Below, one piece after another: positions 1-7,270 of a stretch of 19,246 bases of DNA. The first letter of the stretch is position 1. Each line of letters begins with the position of its first letter. The stretch comes from Temnopleurus reevesii. Lineage: Eukaryota > Echinodermata > Echinoidea > Temnopleuroida > Temnopleuridae. A program made the position numbers and the translations under genes. The stretch covers positions 1 through 19,246 of the forward strand of contig BQKZ01004839.1 of NCBI GenBank assembly GCA_036244855.1. The letters run 5' to 3'. The notes beneath the pieces are model-generated. The model worked only from the letters and a program-made list of their open reading frames with translations, did not search any database and was not told where the DNA came from.

Positions 1-270
1 AAAAAAAAATAAGTCCAAGACGGGCAATTTTCAGAGGGTCGGTGAGAAGAGGGCAACCAAAAAACTTTTAAACGGCCTTATCGAGGACGTGTTGGTTGCT
101 GAAAGAGTTTTCCCCCTTTTGCGTATTAATGTTTAAGACGCTCAAATTTTGGATGACAAGTACATTTTATAGTGCAAAAAAGATTCTATTATACAAGAAA
201 TTTTACTATGCAGAAGTTTGAGTAGTTTATTTTAAAAGTAGGACCGAATAATTTGATGGTTGCGAAATTT
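1..270. other. AT-rich sequence without recognised feature
   Basis: I see no convincing open frame, RNA gene or repeat here. The window opens on a short A run, which may simply be where the window was cut. Confidence 0.5.
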
Positions 271-277
271 GTGCTTT

Positions 278-293
278 AAGGTCAACGTGACCA
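278..293. promoter_or_regulatory. ERE-like palindrome (nuclear-receptor half sites, IR3)
   Basis: The sequence AGGTCA-ACG-TGACC is an inverted repeat of the nuclear-receptor half site AGGTCA with a 3-base spacer, the arrangement bound by estrogen-receptor-type homodimers. Only the last base departs from the full 6+3+6 consensus (A in place of T). A further CCAATGTCACC follows directly. No gene start is visible nearby, so function is unsupported beyond the match. A chance match is possible but uncommon in 19 kb. Confidence 0.3.
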
Positions 294-706
294 ATGTCAC
301 CTCAACTACACATACTTTCGTTTCGACGAGTTTTTAGTGAAAACAATGACAAATTTCTTGCTAATTTTTCCATCTTCAACAACCTCACTTCACGACAGTA
401 AAGTGTGAAGAAAGATAAAAGCAGTGGAACCTATGTAAACCTCGTTCAATTGTTACTTCTTTAGTCCCATTCATAAGAAGTGTTGTTCTTTCCTGTCCCG
501 TTGCTACGCGCTGTTGTTCCTAACGTCTATTCCTGACACTTCATTGTTGCCAAGGAAGATTTGCAAACCTTTTCTGAACCGTGGGAACGTTGTGTAGGTG
601 GATACACGTTATGCATTTTGCCCTTCATTTTGTTTTATCTGGAGTTCTATCATTTTGTCTACATTATTTCGATGCGTATTTGATATCCTAGTCATGCTAG
701 AATACA
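294..706. other. Unassigned intergenic sequence
   Basis: Mixed-composition sequence. I found no long frame, splice-site pair, tRNA or inverted repeat that stands out. Confidence 0.4.
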
Positions 707-881
707 AGAAAGGGAGTTGGTGGAGGAATAGGAGGGAAGCTAGGGAGGGGAAGAGAGGAATGGGTTGATGAAGAGGGGAGCGTAATGGAGAGAGTTGAGG
801 AGGAGGAGGAGGAGGAGGGGGAGGAGAAGAAGGGATGGAAGAAGAGGGAGAGGAGGAGGGGAAGTGGAGGAACTAAAGAGG
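707..881 (+). repeat. Polypurine (G/A) tract with (GAG)n core
   Basis: About 175 nt are nearly pure purine on the plus strand, with a run of GAG triplets near 797-820 and several G3-G5 runs. Such tracts can form triplex (H-DNA), and the G runs might allow quadruplexes. An ATG at 785 opens a Glu/Lys/Arg-rich frame through the tract, and the tract ends at a good donor-like G|GTAAGTTT (exon side ending 881). The residue bias comes from the purine repeat, so I do not call a gene. Confidence 0.7.
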
Positions 882-929
882 GTAAGTTTGATGCAGAGAA
901 TGAAACGGTAAAACAAACTCTTTCCTCGA

Positions 930-1229
930 CCTATTGTAACAGGCCTGGCACTCTTTCAACCAGAGGGTCGCGGTTCGATTCAAACCCATGGCGCATCAAG
1001 AAACTTATCCATATTGCACTGCACTCTACCTAGGTGACGTGAAAGGGTACCAGCATGAAGGCATTCTTTGAATGCAAAGATGCGTCAAGTATTATAAGTA
1101 TAGTAATCAAACGCGATGTTTAAGATTTTAGCCCTGCAAAAGAGCATCTTTTGAAAAGATATATAATTTAAGGGGAACGAAACCCTGGAATCACTATGGT
1201 TTCAGTAAATAAAGTAAAATAAGATAATC
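930..1229 (+). mobile_element. tRNA-derived SINE (degenerate)
   Basis: A Pol III B box, GGTTCGATTC (972-981), follows a tRNA-like stretch, CTTTCAACCAGAGGGTCGC. The expected A box upstream is degraded. A non-tRNA body follows, including CCTAGGTGACG and GGGTACCAGCATGAAGG, which resembles conserved SINE bodies I recall from marine invertebrates (memory, not a search). The 3' end is rich in short TAAA/AATAAAG repeats (about 1205-1229), as expected for a LINE-primed tail. The left boundary is uncertain and no target-site duplication was identified. The Pol III promoter is probably inactive. Confidence 0.65.
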
Positions 1230-2090
1230 AAAGTTTGAAAAAATAATAAATATTCTTTATCAATTATGTAATATTTTTGAAAGAATCACCATGTTGAATC
1301 ATTATTTTAAGTTTGATATAATGTTTCCTCTTTTGACATTTTTTAAAATATAAAATCCAGAATCCCCATTAGAACATGCCAATGAAGCTTTAAAAAGTCA
1401 CAACTCTTGAAAAGATTATCTGATTTTGTTAACCGATTCACTATTCAATCGGCTTATTTTCCCTAATCTACTGAGAGTAGACAAATCTAAGGTTTTAGAC
1501 AGGCCTATAGCCACTGGCCTACCATCGTTATTGTTGTGTTTGGATTTAACGGCGCTTCATTCATGTATGAATCTTATATCAGAGACGCTCAATGTTAAAG
1601 CCCCGAAGATGCAGAAAAGATTATATGGCTATTCAAAATGAAAATATGCCCTGACATTAATAGGAATACCAGATAAATGTGAATTCAAATGATGATAAAA
1701 CCTGTTCAAATGAATTCGTCTTTTCAATTAGAATAGGCCCATCAATCTTTGCCATTTACCCAATTTCAATCGAAATAAATAGTAGATTGTATTCACTTCA
1801 GATCTTTTGTTAAATTTGGAAACATGCCTATATGCCGCATACGGCAGTACGGAGAGACAGCTATATTGAAATTACCCTATGAATCTATAAATCATTTTCT
1901 TATGGTTAATTTCTTAAGAATTTATGTTTACAAGATTTATTATCATTCCATTACTTATTCAGCCATTGTAATCTCTTTTCATGCCACAGGTAGTCCTAGT
2001 TGGCATTATTCATTGGCCATGTTGGAAGACAGGAAAGGAATCCAATTAATTAAATCATTTAGCTTATAAAGATTGTGTAAAAAAATTTAC
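1230..2090. other. AT-rich intergenic sequence, nothing recognised
   Basis: Open frames here are at most about 80 codons and show no domain, signal or codon bias. The longest, 1824-2069 on the plus strand, is of a length expected by chance in AT-rich DNA. No tRNA or clear inverted repeat was seen. Confidence 0.45.
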
Positions 2091-2097
2091 TCTTTTG

Positions 2098-2217
2098 AAA
2101 TATTTGTAAATTTTTTTTGAGGGACATTTGAATTGAATTGAATTGAATTGATTATGTATATGAAAAAGGAAATAAATTCAATTCAAGTGTCCCTCAAAAA
2201 TTCTTTGACAAATATTT
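2098..2217. mobile_element. Hairpin MITE with ~42-bp inverted arms
   Basis: The left arm (2098-2139) begins AAATATTTGT and carries TTTTTGAGGGACA then TTGAATTGAATT. The right arm (2175-2217) is its reverse complement, apart from about six differences and one length change. The loop side of the left arm is extended by a pentamer run (TTGAA)n at 2127-2151. It has no coding capacity. The arms make a foldback of a size typical of a miniature inverted-repeat element, but I could not fix a target-site duplication. Confidence 0.65.
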
Positions 2218-2282
2218 TTTATCATGTTTATGGATGCTAAATAGCCACATCCATCAAGTGCCACCAACTGAACACTGTCTGT

Positions 2283-2366
2283 TTATTTCCAGGGTATGAA
2301 AAACCAACCCAGCATCGCGCCGATCACCATATACATGAATAGGATGAATAAAACTTTAAAGAAATT
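2283..2366 (-). CDS. Candidate terminal exon encoding a membrane segment
   Basis: Read on the minus strand, a polypyrimidine stretch and CCAG (2367-2380) form a good 3' splice acceptor. They are followed in phase 0 by 27 codons and a TAA at 2285-2283. The peptide starts NFFK and continues as a hydrophobic helix, VLFILFMYMVIGAML, ending GWFFIPWK. The C/G-containing codons (ATC GGC GCG ATG CTG GGT TGG) stand out from the AT-rich surroundings. AATAAA overlaps the stop. The product is unknown. A C-terminal membrane anchor fits. The YMVIGAML string loosely recalls the first membrane helix of two-pore potassium channels, but the exon stops too soon. A chance frame remains possible. Confidence 0.25.
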   Translation of the reverse strand, partial: NFFKVLFILFMYMVIGAMLGWFFIPWK

Positions 2367-2380
2367 CTGGAAAAAAAAAC

Positions 2381-2704
2381 ACATTAATTCCCCATCAAAT
2401 AATTTCTCTAAATTGTTCCAAATAGTTGTTTGAGAACTCTATCTTCAAGTCCATTTTGACGCGCGTGAGGCGTTTTTTTTACACCCTGGACATAGACAGT
2501 TTGTGTTCATCCAAATATTTTTTATTAAAGAAAATTGATTCTGTAATTGGCACTTGACAGACATGATTATAAAGTAACTATGACTACTCTATGAAAATCT
2601 TTTGATAATAGTTTGAAATGCTTTTTGAAAGACATTTCAAAGTTGTTTTTGATGCACTCTGTATAGAGATCCACTGTTTTAGGGCTAATTGATATCCGAG
2701 TATT
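2381..2704. other. Unassigned sequence
   Basis: No feature can be supported. On the minus strand an ATG in a good context (AAAATGG, near 2457) opens only 19 codons before TGA, immediately upstream of the acceptor of the candidate exon at 2366. There is no GT donor at a useful place to join them. Confidence 0.4.
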
Positions 2705-2860
2705 CTGGGGACAACTGCACAAAATAGTCTTAGCAATCCTCTTCTTGCTAAGGCGTCATAACACCTTGTGCCAACCTCCTAGAATAGAAACAAACGTTGA
2801 TACATCTATGTTAAGAGGATGGCACAAGAAGTTAAGACGTCTTAGCAAGAGGAGAATATA
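2705..2860. mobile_element. MITE family A/B, uninterrupted copy (A)
   Basis: The left arm runs from CTGGGGACAACTGCACAAAA through CTCTTCTTGCTAAG to CTTGTGCCAACCTCCT (about 2705-2780). The right arm, AAGAGGATGGCACAAGAAG then TTAAGACGTCTTAGCAAG (about 2812-2852), is its inverted copy. It has no coding capacity. The same arms recur at 3274-4853, where two other elements interrupt them, so this copy shows the uninterrupted state. The outermost right terminus is diverged and could not be placed exactly. Confidence 0.75.
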
Positions 2861-2880
2861 TACTTAAGACGAATTCATGC

Positions 2881-3116
2881 AATAGGCGGGTTTACTAATA
2901 GATGCAAATTTTATGCATACCATTAACACAAAGGTTGTTCTTGACAACCCTAAAGCTTGCCCGAGGCTTGCCCGACATAGCAACAAGTAATGGATGCAAA
3001 TCGGATTCCAAGTATTATAGCCTTATTGTTATCAAACGGTTTAAGGAATACCACGTAACCATGTTCAGTGGCAGGAAAAGCACATAAATTTGAATATATA
3101 AGAAAACCCGCCTATT
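2881..3116 (+). mobile_element. MITE family E, copy 1
   Basis: A 236-bp element bounded by inverted repeats of about 31 bp. The left begins AATAGGCGGGTTTACTAATA and the right is the complement of AATAGGCGGGTTTTCTTATA. Near 2953-2985 lies a tandem 11-mer, GCTTGCCCGAG/GCTTGCCCGAC, followed by ATAGCAACAAG. Two other copies, at 7036-7270 (inverted) and 9680-9834, share this core and its flanks. It carries no transposase. An open frame at 2902-3087 is not conserved in the other copies and is treated as chance. Confidence 0.75.
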
Positions 3117-3273
3117 GACCCCCAGATACGTATGTCTTATTCATAAGATAAACAGAGTGGAGGGTTATTTGTATCAGTTAAAAATAACAATATTATTTTT
3201 TTCTTAATGTCCTCTAAAATGAAATAAATATAAAACACCCCCATTGTCTGATATCGGTATAGAGATCAAAGAT
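3117..3273. other. Spacer between two MITEs
   Basis: AT-rich sequence with one small perfect hairpin, TCTTATTCATAAGA. No gene was recognised. Confidence 0.4.
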
Positions 3274-3370
3274 CTGAGGCCAATTTTATGAGATGTTCTT
3301 GGTTGTCCTCTTCTAAGACGTCTTAACTTTTTGTGTCATCCTCTTGACGTATATATCCACGTTTGTGTCT

Positions 3371-3376
3371 GTGTTC
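3371..3376 (+). repeat. Target-site duplication, left (GTGTTC)
   Basis: GTGTTC directly precedes the TACGGAAG terminus of the foldback element. The same six bases follow the other terminus at 4267-4272. In copy A the matching place reads TATGTTAAGAGG without an insert. Confidence 0.7.
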
Positions 3377-4266
3377 TACGGAAGCTTCTAAGTGCCATCG
3401 ACTTGGAGACTTGGCGAGATAATTTATCTTGTGAAGTCGACTTAATATCCATATTTTGTCGACTTGTAAAGATATTTATCTAACCATGTCGACTTAATAA
3501 CGTTTACATGTCGTCATGGCGAGATATATTATCTTGCCATGTCGACTTCCCAAAAATTATAAGTCGACATGGCGACATAGATCATCTTACCAAGTCGACT
3601 TAGCAAAAAAATTATGTCGTCATGGCAACATATATTATCTTGACAAGTCGACTCAACAAAAATACTTGTCGTCATGGCGAGATATATTATCTTGCCAAGT
3701 CGACTTCCCAAAAATTATAAGTCGACATGGCGACATAAATCATCTTACCAAGTCGACTTAACGAAATAATTATGTCGTCATGGCGACATATATTATATCT
3801 TATCTCATCATGACGACTTGTAATGTTTTAGATGTCGACTTGGCAAGATACCTTATCTCACCATGACGACTTATAATTTTGGGGACGTCGACTTGGCAAG
3901 ATAATATATCTCACCATGACGACATGTATTTTTGTTAAGTCGACTTGTCAAGATAATATATGTTGCCATGACGACATCATTTTTTTGCTAAGTCGACTTG
4001 GTAAGATGATTTATGTCGCCATGTCGACTTATAATTTTTGGGAAGTCGACTTGGCAAGATAATATACCTCGCCATGACGACATGTATTTTTGTTAAGTCG
4101 ACTTGGCAAGATAAATTATATCGCCATGTCGACTTATAAACGTTATTAAGTCGACATGGTTAGATAAATATCTTTACAAGTCGACAAAAAATGGATATTA
4201 AGTCGACTTGTCGAGATAAAATATCTCGACAAGTCTCCAAGTCGATGGCACTTAGAAGCTTCCGTA
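3377..4266. mobile_element. Modular foldback element built from GTCGAC/GTCGTC units
   Basis: An 890-bp near-perfect inverted repeat. The first 37 bases from each end (TACGGAAGCTTCTAAGTGCC...) are identical. Each arm is a chain of modules of about 37 bp, bordered by GTCGAC or GTCGTC and centred on AGATAATATATCT-like cores, so each module is itself an imperfect palindrome. A-rich spacers such as CTTCCCAAAAATTATAA separate the modules. I count 16 modules with the symmetry axis near 3790-3825. There is no coding capacity, and the frames on both strands are by-products of the repeat. It sits inside MITE copy B with 6-bp duplications. It is probably mobilised by a transposase encoded elsewhere. The family is unknown to me. 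Confidence 0.85.
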
Positions 4267-4272
4267 GTGTTC
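4267..4272 (+). repeat. Target-site duplication, right (GTGTTC)
   Basis: Exact repeat of 3371-3376, directly after the CTTCCGTA terminus of the foldback element. The MITE sequence resumes with AGAGGGTGTCAC. Confidence 0.7.
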
Positions 4273-4290
4273 AGAGGGTGTCACAAGAAG

Positions 4291-4294
4291 TTAA
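4291..4294 (+). repeat. TTAA target duplication, left
   Basis: TTAA precedes the AGCCCAAGTA terminus and recurs at 4797-4800. Copy A has a single TTAA at the equivalent place (CACAAGAAG-TTAA-GACGTC). Confidence 0.7.
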
Positions 4295-4796
4295 AGCCCA
4301 AGTATAGTTTTGGTAAAGATTCCGAAATGTGAATGATTTTTTATGATGGCGTATAATTCTTCTACACATTTTGGGACCATAGCTATTATTTTCTTACGAG
4401 CTGATTCTTTTGAAAATTTGAATTTTTTTAATATTTAGCTCCCTCTCTTGGTTATTACAATTTTTTTTGCTTATTATCGGGCATATACAAAGTCATTTCC
4501 GAGATTTTGCAATAGAATGATAAAAAGGTATACACAACAATAACATTCTAAAATTTCCATCCAATCTTGTGCATGAGAAGTTGTCCTTTATCAAGAAAGA
4601 AAATATTGAATTAGTGTCGGGGGACACGACACTGAAATATTTTGCACATTTTAGGGTATAGCTTTTCCAAAACTCGTTCATTTTTGCACAATTTTTTTTT
4701 GCATAATGTTAATGATACTATATTTCACTTGATATAAATTTGAAGAAAAAATTTGGCTATAAAAATATGCACTTTTACCAAAACTTTACTTGGGCT
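4295..4796. mobile_element. Non-autonomous TTAA element (piggyBac-like target choice)
   Basis: A 502-bp element with inverted termini. Left is AGCCCAAGTATAGTTTTGG and right is the complement of AGCCCAAGTAAAGTTTTGG, with 22 of 23 bases matching. It is flanked by TTAA on both sides. TTAA duplication is the hallmark of piggyBac and is also seen in some other DNA transposon groups, so the superfamily is an inference. The interior is AT-rich, with a small palindrome (AGTGTCG...CGACACT, near 4613-4634). Open frames reach at most about 60 codons, with no transposase motif. It is inserted in the right arm of MITE copy B. Confidence 0.75.
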
Positions 4797-4800
4797 TTAA
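4797..4800 (+). repeat. TTAA target duplication, right
   Basis: Second copy of the TTAA at 4291-4294. The interrupted MITE arm continues at once with GACATCTTAGCAAG. Confidence 0.7.
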
Positions 4801-4853
4801 GACATCTTAGCAAGAAGAGGAGAGCTACGAACATTTTGTGCAATTGGCCCCTG

Positions 4854-5760
4854 GACATTACTGCTTAAAAAGTTACGTTTACATGCAAATTTAGTCCACT
4901 TCCAGCTTACCACGAACGCGAATCTATTAATTGCGTATACTATTTACTCCAGTTGCGTTTGATGGAAAATTTTGTATGCAATAGGCCCCTGGTACAATTC
5001 TTCTCATAGTAATTATAGATTTGTCACTTAATTTTACATCATTAACGACCCAGCTGTCAAAAATGATAACCGTGAAGGTTTGACATTACTTTGTGTAAAT
5101 AAGGACTCATCATTCACAGATAATATCTCCCTGCTCCTGCAAATAAATCATTCGAAGTAGCCTCTAAACATATTTTGTCAGATCAAAATTACAATCTTTT
5201 CAACAAAAAATGGATAATACCCATAATACCTGTGCATAACAATGTATATTTACATAAACTAAATGCACTCTATGACGACATATTTCACATTCCACCTGTT
5301 CAGAAAATCAGTTCTGCGGTAATTCTCTTTCCTGATTTGAAGTAAAGAAATATTTGTTAAAGAGGGAATGATTTGTTGAGTTTGACGTTGTTACATCGAG
5401 CGCATCATTGACAAAAGGGCTAACTTTAAAACTTCCTTTTGTTGAGACAGCTTTGATATGCTTGGTTGTTGGGACTGTCTGAGTGGTTGTGAAGTTATGC
5501 CCAACGAGCTGGAAAATATAAAATCGGTTTTCTTTCTAATTGCTTCTGCAATGACCGATGGTCCTCTATCATATTAAACATATCAAATACAATTTTCAGC
5601 AATTCAATATGGAAGAATCACGATATAAGCGTGTAGGGGGTAGAAGGGTGCCTGAAGGAGTGGGCACATGCACTCCCGTTAAAAATAAATGGAGATGAAC
5701 TAACAATTCTTATGGGTCATTTTCTTGTCAGCTCTTGTGTCGACTGGATGTAATGTATGA
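4854..5760. other. Mostly unassigned; isolated MITE-like terminus near 4972-4992
   Basis: TTTTGTATGCAATAGGCCCC (about 4972-4991) closely resembles the right terminus of MITE copy B and reads like a solitary end of a related element. Its partner was not found. The remainder is AT-rich without convincing genes. A minus-strand stretch at 5230-5295 is open between AG and GT dinucleotides, but both splice sites are weak. Confidence 0.35.
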
Positions 5761-5765
5761 CCCCA

Positions 5766-5893
5766 GGGGCCTGTAACATAAAAGAGATACGATAAATTTA
5801 AAATCTATCGTATCTTTTTGGTATGCATTTTGCCATAGACTTACGATAAATATTTATCGTAAGTTTAATTGCATGTTTTATGTTACAGGCCCC
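5766..5893. mobile_element. Cloverleaf-like MITE family F, copy 1
   Basis: A 128-bp element with 18-bp inverted termini, GGGGCCTGTAACATAAAA. Inside are two further hairpins. GATACGATA pairs with TATCGTATC (about 5786-5815), and a perfect 26-bp palindrome occupies 5839-5864 (ACTTACGATAAAT and its complement). Together they predict a three-stem cloverleaf. A related copy lies at 14020-14145. It has no coding capacity. The flanking bases are themselves C/G-rich, so the target duplication could not be defined. Confidence 0.8.
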
Positions 5894-5897
5894 AGGG

Positions 5898-5938
5898 TTT
5901 TTTTTTTTTTTTTTTTTTTTTTTGTTTTTTTTTTTTTT
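5898..5938 (+). repeat. Poly(T) tract
   Basis: T26-G-T14 begins four bases after the right terminus of the cloverleaf MITE. Read on the minus strand it is a poly(A) run leading into the MITE, so an A-tailed retroinsertion is possible. No polyadenylation signal was seen at the right distance on that strand. Confidence 0.8.
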
Positions 5939-5939
5939 A

Positions 5940-7035
5940 GAAACGCCTGTATAATAATTGCCAACATACAAGATCCAGACTTTCCAAAATATCACACAAA
6001 AATATAAATCGGAGAATGTGAAAGGGATAAAATGAGGGTGAGGGGAGACAAGCATTGGGTAAGAAGCAAATATTGCCAAATAATTTCAATATAAGGTTGT
6101 ACATATGATTATTTTATTTTATATGGTAACATTTTCATGGTAGCTACACTGGGCAAAATTTATGTGTAGTTACAGCAGATTTACTGATGAATCTGCAGGA
6201 CCCGATATATCTCCTGCCTATTGCTATATTAGTATAGTTCCGAAAATGTTTATACTTTTTTTTTGTTTATCTCAAAACTCGTCTAGGCATCATAATCGCT
6301 ATGATATTGAGTAACAAGTCTTATTTCTGACTAAAGACTGTTTCTTTGGTAAGGATTATTTCACCTGAGTTGTTAAAAGGAGAGAGATTTTCACGTGGTA
6401 TAGGGGAAAGAAAGAGACCTATTTGGCCATTCAAGGCCCAGCTCCAAGAAAAGCATACATCAAAAGAACTATTCATCACAACAAGGACTTGGAATGTAGA
6501 CTCCTCTTTTTCATCGAAACTGCGAAAACTCTCTTTTTGGCATTCTTATATTTTCGTCCATAAAACCCACGCGTCAGACTTTGTCCTTGCTTTTTTTTTT
6601 AGCCAAGAAGCGCTTACAGTATTGTATGTTTCTGTATCTTTGTCCAATATTTGGAATTACATGATTTTGCTTTACGATGTACTTCAACATTAAAAACTTT
6701 CAAATGATACAAATGTTAAAATTGATTTTTGAAAGCTGGGCCGTGATTTTTTTTCAATATACTAAATAAAGGTCTGATTTAAAGATATACTATACAGAAT
6801 AATTTACTGAATAAAATTAATTTGCAAATTTGATATTGCAAATGCTAGGTGCTGCTCTTTTAAGTTATAATTAAAAGAGTCGAATATCAATTTAGGTGTT
6901 TTGTTGTGTACTTATTTCCAGATGGAATAAAAAAAAGTTTTAACGTATTGCCAAGACAAATCAATGAATATGTAAAATATAATTACTAATTCCTATATAA
7001 TCTAAGCATGACACCATATTTTATCACAAAGTCAA
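5940..7035. other. AT-rich intergenic sequence, nothing recognised
   Basis: The longest frame (6346-6693, plus strand, 115 codons) opens with TTG, crosses a T run and shows no conserved motif. I regard it as chance. No RNA gene or strong inverted repeat was noticed. Confidence 0.45.
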
Positions 7036-7270
7036 AAGGCCGATATACTGATAGATTCAAATTTACTACTTGCCATCGAACGTAGTTGCATGGTATTTCA
7101 GAGACCATTCAGTAATAATTAAACTACACTACTTGAAATCCAATGTGCATGAACTTGTTGCTATGTCGGGCAAGCCTCGGGCAAGTTTCGGACCCCCCCC
7201 CCCCAAAAAAAAAAAGCCTTTGTGTACAATGGACGTATAAAATTTACATCTATTAGTAAACTCGTCTATT
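7036..7270 (-). mobile_element. MITE family E, copy 2 (inverted)
   Basis: On the minus strand this copy reads AATAGACGAGTTTACTAATA at its start, then CACAAAGGC, the tandem core CTTGCCCGAGGCTTGCCCGA, ATAGCAACAAG and TTTGAATCTATC near its end. The order and spacing match copy 1 at 2881-3116. A homopolymer expansion (C12 then A11 on the plus strand, 7193-7215) replaces the GTTGTTCTTGACAAC hairpin found in copy 1. Confidence 0.7.
7193..7215 (+). repeat. C12-A11 homopolymer junction
   Basis: Twelve C are followed directly by eleven A inside MITE E copy 2. It is prone to slippage and sequencing error, so its length should not be trusted. Confidence 0.8.

Larger units (their letters stand above)
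3274..4853. mobile_element. MITE family A/B, copy B, split by two nested elements
   Basis: The left part (3274-3376) starts CTGAGGCCAATTTTATGAG and includes AAGACGTCTTAACTTTTTGT. The middle part (4273-4290) is AGAGGGTGTCACAAGAAG. The right part (4801-4853), from GACATCTTAGCAAGAAGAGG to GCAATTGGCCCCTG, is the inverted counterpart of the left arm. Removing the inserts and one copy of each duplication leaves roughly 180 bp colinear with copy A at 2705-2860. The left arm lacks about three bases (TGC) present in the other arms. Its own target duplication is not evident (TCAAAGAT versus GACATTAC). Confidence 0.75.

Noticed and set aside
3516..3761. Frames on both strands inside the foldback element
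   Set aside because: They repeat with the GTCGAC modules and have no independent coding signal.
3377..4266. CRISPR array (regular ~37-bp repeats with spacers)
   Set aside because: The units are palindromic variants, spacers recur rather than being unique, the whole is mirror-symmetric with target duplications, and the host is eukaryotic.
5230..5295. Minus-strand internal exon with an ECEICRHR-like peptide
   Set aside because: Only 22 codons, weak polypyrimidine tract and weak GTATTA donor. An open frame of this length is common by chance.
5455..5530. tRNA gene (A-box-like GTCTGAGTGGTTG)
   Set aside because: No B box within range and no cloverleaf could be drawn.
6346..6693. 115-codon plus-strand frame
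   Set aside because: Non-ATG start, no conserved motif, and it crosses a T run.
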